Part shown: positions 41,822 to 48,535 of the stretch, in pieces
How the letters are laid out: each line of letters opens with the position of its first letter
Position numbering within the stretch: the first letter of the stretch is position 1
Assembly: GCF_000975135.1 (NCBI RefSeq)
Contig: NZ_BBRF01000001.1
Location: 870,380 to 934,379 of the forward strand
Direction of reading: 5' to 3'
Length of the DNA stretch: 64,000 nucleotides
Source: Demequina aurantiaca
Lineage (GTDB): Bacteria; Actinomycetota; Actinomycetes; Actinomycetales; Demequinaceae
Program-made: the position numbers and the translations under genes
Notes under the pieces: generated by a model
Told to the model about the DNA's origin: nothing
Seen by the model: only the letters and a program-made list of their open reading frames with translations
Databases searched by the model: none

Positions 41822-42367
41822 TCAGAAGCCCCGGCGGTAGGCGCGGATCTTGACGCCGCAACCCCATAGCGTGGCGATGAGCCCAAGCACGAAGAGTGCG
41901 TTGCCGATCCAGAAGGTGTCTGCGTCGAGCATCGCCAGCACTAGGGCCCCCAGTGCGCCACAACTCATGATGTACATGGTGTGGCGATCTCCGTAGGCGC
42001 CGATGTCGCGGTCACGAACGTCCTCCTCGTGAACCGGTGCCTCGCGTTCCACCGTGCGCCCCGTCAGCGATGAACGCAGGGCGACTCCCACGGCTCCCGA
42101 GACCTCACTTCCGATGGCGATGAGGATGGTGAGCGCGATGGTGCCCACGATTCCCGCCCCGATGGCCCACAGCATCGGTGTGACCCACGAGACGTCCGCG
42201 ATGGGGCCGGCAATGGCGCGCGGAATCACCACGGCGAGGTAGGCGGCCCCGGACAATCCGAGCGCGAGTCCCTGCGCCCACACATAGCGTTCGCCGTAGG
42301 ACATGGGGGCTCGGGGTTCGGACAATTCACTGGTGCCGCTATCCGCAGAGCGTTCCTGGTCGGTCAT
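41822..42367 (-). CDS. Four-helix membrane protein, paralogue of the upstream gene
   Basis: A 181-residue protein with a 25-residue polar N-terminus, four hydrophobic helices, and between helices 2 and 3 a charged loop (EREAPVHEEDVRDRDIGAYGDRH). The loop resembles the DERD(T/I)-type segment of DUF2178-like membrane proteins that pair with small XRE regulators. The helix-4 region LDADTFWIGNALFVLGLIA parallels LGADTFWVAHVLFVGSFLG of the next gene upstream, so the two arose by duplication. It overlaps that gene by 4 nt (ATGA). The function is probably membrane signalling or stress response (inference). Confidence 0.75.
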   Translation of the reverse strand: MTDQERSADSGTSELSEPRAPMSYGERYVWAQGLALGLSGAAYLAVVIPRAIAGPIADVSWVTPMLWAIGAGIVGTIALTILIAIGSEVSGAVGVALRSSLTGRTVEREAPVHEEDVRDRDIGAYGDRHTMYIMSCGALGALVLAMLDADTFWIGNALFVLGLIATLWGCGVKIRAYRRGF

Positions 42368-42792
42368 GCGGGCTCTCCGTTTCGGTATCCCGAGATCGTG
42401 ACACCGGCGGTGGCAAGTGATCCCAGAAAGGAGCCCACAAAGAGAACGTGGGCGACCCAGAAGGTGTCCGCGCCCAAGGTGAGCATGATCAGCGTGGCGA
42501 GCACTGTGATGCCCACAATTCCGGATCCCGACGCCTCGCCGTGCATCAGAATGACGGTGTCGCGCTCGTCAGAGACGGGCGTGCCGCGTGCACGAAAGCG
42601 CGAGACTCCGTAGGTCACCGCGAAGGTCACGCCCCCGATGATCAGCGCCCACAGCATCGGCGCCTGCCAATCGACCTGGGTAAAGGGGAGGCCATCGCCA
42701 GCGGCGCGCACCACGATGACTGCCCAATAGGCAAGGAAGAGGACCGAGCCGAGGACGAGGCCGATGACCTGCTGGCGATGTTCGAACGACAT
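42364..42792 (-). CDS. Four-helix membrane protein, first gene of the XRE operon
   Basis: A 142-residue protein with four helices and a central SDERDTVILMHGEASG loop, the same architecture as the adjacent paralogue but with a shorter N-terminus. It starts at 42792 with a GGAGG ribosome site 5 nt away. A near-perfect promoter and two palindromic operators lie directly upstream. The conserved pairing of small XRE regulators with one or two such membrane proteins suggests that the membrane protein modulates or is controlled by the regulator. Confidence 0.75.
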   Translation of the reverse strand: MSFEHRQQVIGLVLGSVLFLAYWAVIVVRAAGDGLPFTQVDWQAPMLWALIIGGVTFAVTYGVSRFRARGTPVSDERDTVILMHGEASGSGIVGITVLATLIMLTLGADTFWVAHVLFVGSFLGSLATAGVTISGYRNGEPA

Positions 42793-42803
42793 GATTCCTC
42801 CGA

Positions 42804-42867
42804 TGTCAAGACTTCTTTACATTGCCAAGGTAGGCCCCCTGGGTCCTAATGTCAAGAGTTCTTTACA
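42804..42867 (-). promoter_or_regulatory. Promoter TTGACA-17-TACCTT flanked by two 18-bp XRE-type palindromes
   Basis: The -35 TTGACA (42855-42850) and the -10 TACCTT (42832-42827) are 17 nt apart on the minus strand. TGTCAAGA-CT-TCTTTACA lies at 42804-42821 over the expected transcription start, and TGTCAAGA-GT-TCTTTACA lies at 42850-42867 with its end forming the -35. Both are imperfect inverted repeats (TGTNAAGA-N2-TCTTNACA), with starts 46 bp apart. Confidence 0.8.
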
Positions 42868-42948
42868 TCGCGGCATGCGCTGTCCGTCTCCTCGTTCGCT
42901 ACTGTGAGGGGAGGCGGGGCGCACGGGCCTGCCAGGCGAGGGGTTCTG

Positions 42949-43515
42949 ATGGCGCGATCAGCGGGCGGAGTGAGGCTTTCCGACGCCCAGGTGGTGGAAC
43001 TGCGCGAGCGGTATGCGGCCGGCGCGCGGCAGGTGGAACTCGCCGAGGCATTTGGGGTGAGCCAGAACACCGTCTCGGCGCTCGTCTTGGGCCGCACGCG
43101 GGTCGCCGCCGGTGGGCCCATCAAGGTCCCCGCTAGCCGGAACACTTCGGCGGACACCCCGCAGGCCGCGCCCCCCAAAGCGAACCCTCGCACGCCACCC
43201 ATGTCCACCGAGCAGGTCGACCAGATCCGCAACCGAGTCAGTGCCGGTGAGAGCCGCGCCGACGTGGCCACCGAGCTTGGCGTCTCGATCCACACCGTGC
43301 ACTCGATCATGAGTGGGCGCCGCAAGGGCCGCTCCGAGGAGCCCGAGCGCAAGTTCAGTGAGGATGACGTCATACGCATGCGCACCCTCTTCAGCCAGGG
43401 AACCTCGCAGAGCGACCTCGCCCAGCAGTTCGACACCCAGCAGCAGGCTATTAGCCAGATTGTCCGCGGACAGTCCTACGCGTCCTACGGCGGGCCCGTC
43501 GCCGGCACGGCCTAG
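42949..43515 (+). CDS. Protein with three helix-turn-helix repeats
   Basis: A 188-residue protein built of three homologous HTH units of about 40 residues joined by Pro/Ala-rich linkers. Unit 1 is near residues 8-48 (LSDAQVVELRERYAAG...VSQNTVSALVLGR). Unit 2 is near 85-125 (MSTEQVDQIRNRVSAG...VSIHTVHSIMSGR). Unit 3 is near 133-175 (FSEDDVIRMRTLFSQG...TQQQAISQIVRGQ). The units resemble the DNA-binding repeats found beside HNH/GIY-YIG homing nucleases and in phage proteins. There is no catalytic domain, so it is probably a DNA-binding protein with unknown target. The ATG at 42949 follows GAGGGG. Confidence 0.75.
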   Translation: MARSAGGVRLSDAQVVELRERYAAGARQVELAEAFGVSQNTVSALVLGRTRVAAGGPIKVPASRNTSADTPQAAPPKANPRTPPMSTEQVDQIRNRVSAGESRADVATELGVSIHTVHSIMSGRRKGRSEEPERKFSEDDVIRMRTLFSQGTSQSDLAQQFDTQQQAISQIVRGQSYASYGGPVAGTA

Positions 43516-43575
43516 CCGCGCCGCTTCTGAGGTGAGGCCTCCTCGCCATGTCGGCGACCTCCGACGACGGCGTCC

Positions 43576-43581
43576 TACGAT
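43576..43581 (+). promoter_or_regulatory. Leaderless -10 box (TACGAT) of the GMC oxidoreductase
   Basis: TACGAT, then 6 nt (GAGACC), then the GTG at 43588. Confidence 0.55.
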
Positions 43582-43587
43582 GAGACC

Positions 43588-45633
43588 GTGACCGATGACG
43601 CGCTGCTCGACCTTGTCGCCAGAGCCATCGTCCCCGCCGCGGCACACCCGGGCGCGCTCGTCGCCGAGGCCCTGACACGAGACCATCCGGAGTGGGCCCC
43701 CGACTTTGCACGGGTGCTTGGCGAGTTGGATCGCCGCGCGGGCGGATTCGCCGTCGCGGACGATGCCGCGCGCACCGCGGCGCTCCGATCCCTCACGGCC
43801 GATGCTGGCTTTCGTCGCCTTGCCCGTCTGGTCGCCCACGGCCACCTCGCGAACCCCGCGTCATGGGAGTCAGTGGGCTGGCGGCCTTACCCTCGCGACT
43901 TCACGCCTAGTGACGACGTGCCCGCCGACGTCCGCGACAGCATCGTCCCCCACGGCTCGGTCGCGAGCCGCTACGACGCGATCATCGTCGGCTCCGGAGC
44001 GGGCGGCGGCGTCGCCGCGCAGGCACTGACTGAGGCGGGAATGCAGGTCTTGGTCGTCGAGCGTGGATCGGCCCCGCCCGCTGCGAAGCTCACGAGCGAT
44101 CATCTGCGCAACCCCCGGTCGGACTCGGGACTGGGCGTGCTGACCGGACCACCCGTCGCCGGCAATCCGCGGGTGGCAGACAGCGGCAGCTCGCAGTCGA
44201 CAGTCGACGCCACCGACCCTCGCTGGAACAACAACGCCATGACCCTGGGCGGTGGGACGCGCGTGTATGGCGCGCAGGCGTGGCGGTTCGCGCCCCAAGA
44301 CTTCGCGATGGCCAGCACCTATGGCGTCCCGGAGGGCAGCGCACTCGCGGACTGGCCGGTGACCTATGCGGACATGGAGCCGTACTACTCCCGCGCGGAA
44401 TACGACCTCGGCGTGAGTGGGGCGCCCGGCTCCGCCCGGACCGAGGGCGCGCGCTCGCGACCCTTCCCCATGCCCCCGCTGCCGATGACGCGGCCGGCCG
44501 AGCGACTGCGCTCCGGTGCCGAGCGGCTGGGCTGGGCGACGCTTCCCCCTCCCTTACTGATCAACTCGGTCGAACGCGCCGGCAGGGCCGCGTGCGTAGC
44601 CTGCGCGCAGTGCCCCGGCTTCGCCTGCCCAGTGAGCGCGAAGTCGGGATCGCAGAACACCACACTTGCACGTGCGGCTTTGACCGGGCGACTCAGCATC
44701 GTGGTCGACACCCAAGCGACGGAACTCGTCACCGACAGCGACGGTCGCGTGGTGGGCGTGCGGTTGCGCGGCGCACGCAGTGAGGCGGGCGCAGGCGCGC
44801 CGTGGGAAACCCTGGTGCGCGCGGACCAGGTGGTGCTGGCAGCGGGGGCCATCGAGACGGCGCGACTACTGCTCGCCAGCCGTTCCGAGCGGGAGCCAGG
44901 AGGGCAGGGCAACGGCCACGACCAAGTGGGACGGCACCTGCAGGGCCATGTCTACGGGGGTGCGCTGGGGATCTTCGACGATGACGTCAACGACTTTGTG
45001 GGCCCCGGGCCCGCCATCGCGACCAATGACTTCCGGCATGGCAATGACGGGATCGTGGGTGGCGGCATGCTAGCCAACGAGTTCGTTCCCACCCCGGCGA
45101 GCACGCTGTCCTACCTGCAGGATGCGGGCCTGGTGGGGTGGCACGGCGAGGACATGCTGCGCGACCTGGCAAAGCTGTCGCCCCGGATGCAGCGCGTGGT
45201 GGGGCCGGTGCATGAGGTCACCATGGCATCCTCCCGGGTCACGCTCGACCCCACTGTGAAGGACGCGCTCGACATGCCCGTCGCCAGGCTTAGCGGAAGT
45301 GTCCATCCCCTAGACCTCGGTACGCAGCGCTTTCTCAACGACCGCGCCGCCGAGTGGCTCCGCGCCGCCGGCGCCACCACGATGGTGCCGTGGGAGCCGC
45401 GCCCCGCGGACGCCGGACCCAGCGGCGGCCAGCACCAGGCGGGCACCGCGCGCATGGGAACGGACCCCGGGCGTTCGGTGACGGATCCCTACGGTCGAGT
45501 CTGGGGTCACGACAATCTTCGCGTGATTGACGCCTCCACCCACGTGACCAACGGTGGGGTCAATCCAGTCCTGACGATCCTGGCGAACGCGATGCGCATC
45601 GCCGAGGACCTGGTCCGCGAGCTCGCCCAATAG
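43588..45633 (+). CDS. GMC oxidoreductase fused to a gluconate 2-dehydrogenase subunit 3-like domain
   Basis: A 681-residue flavoprotein. Residues about 1-110 resemble gluconate 2-dehydrogenase subunit 3 (all-helical). The GMC domain starts near residue 130 with IIVGSGAGGGVAA (FAD-binding GxGxxG). A cysteine cluster C336-x2-C339-x2-C342-x4-C347 interrupts the substrate domain. The C-terminus has the GMC motif GGQHQAGTARMGTDP and a GVNPVLTILANAM ending. Small subunit and catalytic subunit are separate genes in classical membrane dehydrogenases, so this is a natural fusion. It probably oxidises a sugar, alcohol or cyclic substrate; the electron acceptor is unknown. No Tat signal is evident. GTG start. 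Confidence 0.82.
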   Translation: MTDDALLDLVARAIVPAAAHPGALVAEALTRDHPEWAPDFARVLGELDRRAGGFAVADDAARTAALRSLTADAGFRRLARLVAHGHLANPASWESVGWRPYPRDFTPSDDVPADVRDSIVPHGSVASRYDAIIVGSGAGGGVAAQALTEAGMQVLVVERGSAPPAAKLTSDHLRNPRSDSGLGVLTGPPVAGNPRVADSGSSQSTVDATDPRWNNNAMTLGGGTRVYGAQAWRFAPQDFAMASTYGVPEGSALADWPVTYADMEPYYSRAEYDLGVSGAPGSARTEGARSRPFPMPPLPMTRPAERLRSGAERLGWATLPPPLLINSVERAGRAACVACAQCPGFACPVSAKSGSQNTTLARAALTGRLSIVVDTQATELVTDSDGRVVGVRLRGARSEAGAGAPWETLVRADQVVLAAGAIETARLLLASRSEREPGGQGNGHDQVGRHLQGHVYGGALGIFDDDVNDFVGPGPAIATNDFRHGNDGIVGGGMLANEFVPTPASTLSYLQDAGLVGWHGEDMLRDLAKLSPRMQRVVGPVHEVTMASSRVTLDPTVKDALDMPVARLSGSVHPLDLGTQRFLNDRAAEWLRAAGATTMVPWEPRPADAGPSGGQHQAGTARMGTDPGRSVTDPYGRVWGHDNLRVIDASTHVTNGGVNPVLTILANAMRIAEDLVRELAQ

Positions 45634-45653
45634 TCGACCTAGGTGGCAGGAAG

Positions 45654-46733
45654 TCAGCCTCTCAGCAGTCGGAGGAACCGGTAGTTGATGAACAGTCTCT
45701 CGCGGCCAATCTTTGCGCTGACAAGCATGTCGGCGTCAACGAGTGCATTGAGCCACTTTGTGGCTGTGGGTCGGGATACGGAACACCGCTCAACAACCGT
45801 CCCAATGCGAGCGTAGGGCTGCTCGAAGAGCACCGCTAGAAATTCCACGTCAACGGGACCGCCTAAAGCCGCGCGAGCATCGTGCATGAATACATTCTGA
45901 AGTTCCACGATTGCGCCGATCTTGGCCACCGTCGCTCTCGAGGTCTGGTCGATGCCCGTCAATAGGTACGTGAGCCACGCTTCCCAGGCGCCTTCGGCGG
46001 TGACGCCAACCAGACGTGCGTAGTACTCATCCTTAGTGTCGATGATGTACCGCGATAGGTAGAGCAGTGGGTACTGGAGGAGGCCAGCCTCGACGAGCAA
46101 CAAGACGTTAAGGATGCGCCCAGTTCTACCGTTGCCGTCGCTGAAGGGATGGATGGCTTCGAACTGATAGTGAGCTGCAGCCATTCGGATGAGAGGGTCG
46201 AGGTCGTCTTCAGTGTGGATGAACCGCTCCCACTCGGAGAGCTTCTCGTTGAGCACACTTTGTCCCTCCGGTGGGCTGTAGACGATCTTCCCGGACTGTT
46301 GATTTCCAATGCGGGTGCCGGGAAGAGTGCGCACCCGCATGTCGACGCCCTTGATCGCGCTACAGATTGCTGTTGCGGTATTAGTTGTCACGCCACGCTG
46401 TTCGGTGAGCTCAGAGCCGATACGTAACGCCGTGCGATACCGCAAGGTTTCGCGCGTCGCTGGGTCTGCACCTGCGTCGTGTTCGGCGTGCTGGAACAAG
46501 GCATCAGTGGTCGTGACAATGTTCTCAATTTCGGAGCTCGCCTGTGCTTCGAGGAGCGGGATCGTATTGATGAGCACGGTGGGGTTCGGCATCGAGGCTG
46601 CTGCCTGGTCGAGGCGCGCCAATGAAGCGTTTGCGCCTATGGCTGCCTTGAGCACTGCTGGAGTCTCTAGATCGGTAGCTGGCGGCGGTGGCGGAAGGGT
46701 GTTGTACGGTTCGTTCGCATCCCAAGAGGTCAT
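45654..46733 (-). CDS. Fic family protein (AMPylator-type, with inhibitory motif)
   Basis: A 359-residue protein. The Fic core motif HPFSDGNGRTGR starts at His195, complete for the nucleotidyl transfer of AMP to a target hydroxyl. The inhibitory motif SSEIEN (residues 66-71) fits [S/T]xxxE[G/N] in the N-terminal position (class II), so the enzyme is likely kept inactive until the helix is displaced. The C-terminal about 70 residues form a winged helix that suggests DNA binding and autoregulation. The ATG at 46733 is chosen because MTSWDANEPYNTLPP matches the family; the ATG at 46763 is the alternative. Codon use is visibly less GC-rich than in neighbouring genes, suggesting acquisition by transfer. 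Confidence 0.85.
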   Translation of the reverse strand: MTSWDANEPYNTLPPPPPATDLETPAVLKAAIGANASLARLDQAAASMPNPTVLINTIPLLEAQASSEIENIVTTTDALFQHAEHDAGADPATRETLRYRTALRIGSELTEQRGVTTNTATAICSAIKGVDMRVRTLPGTRIGNQQSGKIVYSPPEGQSVLNEKLSEWERFIHTEDDLDPLIRMAAAHYQFEAIHPFSDGNGRTGRILNVLLLVEAGLLQYPLLYLSRYIIDTKDEYYARLVGVTAEGAWEAWLTYLLTGIDQTSRATVAKIGAIVELQNVFMHDARAALGGPVDVEFLAVLFEQPYARIGTVVERCSVSRPTATKWLNALVDADMLVSAKIGRERLFINYRFLRLLRG

Positions 46734-46762
46734 GTCAAAACTCTTGCACAGTAGTTGGAACA

Positions 46763-46789
46763 TGTAAAGAAAATCGCGATTCTTTTACA
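46763..46789. promoter_or_regulatory. 27-bp imperfect palindrome upstream of fic
   Basis: TGTAAA at 46763-46768 mirrors TTTACA at 46784-46789 around a perfect AATCGCGATT core (46772-46781). It covers the upstream ATG option of the fic gene, and would be a natural operator for the Fic winged-helix domain or another repressor. Confidence 0.5.
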
Positions 46790-46903
46790 CGTTCGGTGGT
46801 TGTGCCAAGAAATGTGACATACCGCAGTTGGCGATATTGTGCGGCGATTTGGGTTGAAGCCGGGGCATGGCCGCAATCTCTTGCGCGCTCGCCGCGTCGG
46901 GTG

Positions 46904-46926
46904 TAACGTACAACCAAATGGTTGTA
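46904..46926 (+). promoter_or_regulatory. Promoter -10 and start-codon-spanning operator of the arsR-like gene
   Basis: TAACGT (46904-46909) ends 8 nt before the ATG at 46918. The inverted repeat TACAACCA-AA-TGGTTGTA (46909-46926) overlaps both the -10 end and the start codon. This motif is characteristic of ArsR regulators paired with SRPBCC proteins and suggests autorepression of a leaderless transcript. Confidence 0.65.
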
Positions 46927-47283
46927 GATACTGAACTCTCCGACGCAGACGTGGACCGCATCTTCCACGCTCTGGCCGATGCGACGCGCCGCGACATTGT
47001 CTGGCGCACGCTCACCGCCGAGTCCTCCGTCAGCGAACTGGCGGCGGACTACGACATGTCCTTCGCCGCCGTGCAGAAGCACGTGGCAGTCCTGGAAGGA
47101 GCGGGACTCGTGACCAAGCACCCTCGCGGCCGCGAGCGCATGATTCGCGGCAACCCCGACGCTATCCGCCGGGCCCAGACCCTGCTGGACCAATTCGAGC
47201 AAATCTGGCGTGGCCGCATCGGCCGCCTGGATGCTTTGCTCGCCGAAGATTCGCCCACCACTACCGCAGCACCAAAGGAGTAG
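46918..47283 (+). CDS. ArsR family transcriptional regulator
   Basis: A 121-residue winged-helix repressor. IFHALADATRRDIVWRTL is the typical first helix, SVSELAADYDMSFAAVQKHVAVLEGAGLV is the helix-turn-helix, and KHPRGRERMIRGNPDAI the wing. No metal-binding ELCVCD box is present, so it belongs to the non-metal group paired with SRPBCC proteins (SdpR-like). The start lies within its own operator. The next gene begins 2 nt after the stop with AAAGGAG overlapping the end, so the pair is an operon. Confidence 0.9.
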   Translation: MVVDTELSDADVDRIFHALADATRRDIVWRTLTAESSVSELAADYDMSFAAVQKHVAVLEGAGLVTKHPRGRERMIRGNPDAIRRAQTLLDQFEQIWRGRIGRLDALLAEDSPTTTAAPKE

Positions 47284-47285
47284 TC

Positions 47286-48263
47286 ATGCCCATCACGTCA
47301 GTCACCAAGGATCCTGAAGCCCTCACCATGACGGTGATCGCCGACTTCGCCGCCACGCAGCAGCGACTCTGGGACGCGTACGCGGACCCGCGTCAGATCG
47401 AGCAGTTCTGGGGCCCACCCACGTACCCCGCCAAGTTCACGCGCCACGACATGGCCGTGGGCGGTCGCACCGACTACGTCATGACTGGCCCCGACGGGGA
47501 CAAGGCGCCGGGCCACTGGAACTTCCTCGCGGTCGATGCCCCCAACAGTTTTGAGGTCGAGGACGGCTTCTCCAACGAGGACGGCTCCGACAACACCGAC
47601 ATGCCGACCATGCGCATGACGTTTACGTTCGAGTCCACCGACGGCGGCTCGCGACTGACCACGGTGACCCACTTCAACTCCGCCGAGCAGCTCGAGCAGC
47701 TCATCGCCATGGGCATGGAGCAGGGCATGACCGAGGCGATGGGCCAGATCGACGACGTCCTCGCGGACCTCGCATCGTTCGCCGCCGGTCGCGGCACCAA
47801 CGCCGACATCCTGTCCGACACCCAGGTCCGCGTGACCCGAGTCATCCGCGGCTCCAAGGAGCAGGTTTGGGAGGCGCACAACAACGCCGAGCTCATGCAG
47901 CAGTGGCTCCTGGGTCCGGACGGTTGGACCATGCCCGTGTGCGAGATCGCCACTAAGGTGGGCGACACCTACCGCTACGAGTGGGAGCCCGAGGGTGGCG
48001 GCGAGGGCGCGTTCGGCTTCGACGGTGAGCTGCTCGAGTCCAACGCGCCACATCGCTCGGTGACCACCGAGCACATGATCGATACCGACTATCCGAGCAC
48101 GCTCAACGAGATGACGCTCACCTCTGTCGAGGGCGGCACGCTGCTCAGCTTGGTCATCACCTACCCGAGTGCCGAGGTCCGCGACATGGTCCTCGCCACG
48201 GGCATGACCGATGGCATGGAGACCAGCTACGCGCGCCTCGAGTCCGTGGTGGCCGGGCAATGA
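47286..48263 (+). CDS. Tandem SRPBCC (AHSA1-type) domain protein
   Basis: A 325-residue cytosolic protein of two related helix-grip domains. Domain 1 (residues about 5-160) and domain 2 (about 178-322) each start with a VIADFAATQQRLWDAYADPRQIEQFWG- or VIRGSKEQVWEAHNNAELMQQWLLG-type segment. Both end with a C-terminal helix containing GM(E/T)xGM (MGMEQGMTEAM and TGMTDGMETSY). Single-domain AHSA1 proteins bind hydrophobic ligands; here the gene is duplicated internally. It is the classic partner of the adjacent ArsR regulator. The ligand is unknown. It overlaps the next gene by 4 nt (ATGA). Confidence 0.88.
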   Translation: MPITSVTKDPEALTMTVIADFAATQQRLWDAYADPRQIEQFWGPPTYPAKFTRHDMAVGGRTDYVMTGPDGDKAPGHWNFLAVDAPNSFEVEDGFSNEDGSDNTDMPTMRMTFTFESTDGGSRLTTVTHFNSAEQLEQLIAMGMEQGMTEAMGQIDDVLADLASFAAGRGTNADILSDTQVRVTRVIRGSKEQVWEAHNNAELMQQWLLGPDGWTMPVCEIATKVGDTYRYEWEPEGGGEGAFGFDGELLESNAPHRSVTTEHMIDTDYPSTLNEMTLTSVEGGTLLSLVITYPSAEVRDMVLATGMTDGMETSYARLESVVAGQ

Positions 48264-48535
48264 CGACGGCCGATGCCGTGGCCGGCGACGGCGCCGACGG
48301 TCGGGTCGCGGCACCCGACCTGTCGGGCGGCCCCGTCAAAGGTCCCGCCTCGTACTTCCCGTCGATCGAGAAGAACTATGGCAGGCCCATTCAGGAGTGG
48401 CTAGACATGGTCGCGGCTCGACCCGCCGACGAGAAGCACTCGGAGTCCGTGGCCTGGCTCAAGGCCGAGCACGGCATGGGCCACGGCCACGCGAATGCGA
48501 TCGTCGCGTATGTGAGGGCAAAGTTGGGCCGCTAG
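48260..48535 (+). CDS. DUF4287 domain protein
   Basis: A 91-residue protein. After a 25-residue Gly/Asp/Ala-rich N-terminus, the DUF4287 core SYFPSIEKNYGRPIQEWLDMV followed by VAWLKAEHGMGHGHANAIVAYV is complete, including the GHGHANA motif. Function unknown; frequently found beside SRPBCC/AHSA1 genes. Overlaps the SRPBCC gene by 4 nt (ATGA), so it is the third gene of the ArsR operon. Its stop overlaps that of the converging antiporter gene (CTAG). Confidence 0.88.
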   Translation: MTTADAVAGDGADGRVAAPDLSGGPVKGPASYFPSIEKNYGRPIQEWLDMVAARPADEKHSESVAWLKAEHGMGHGHANAIVAYVRAKLGR

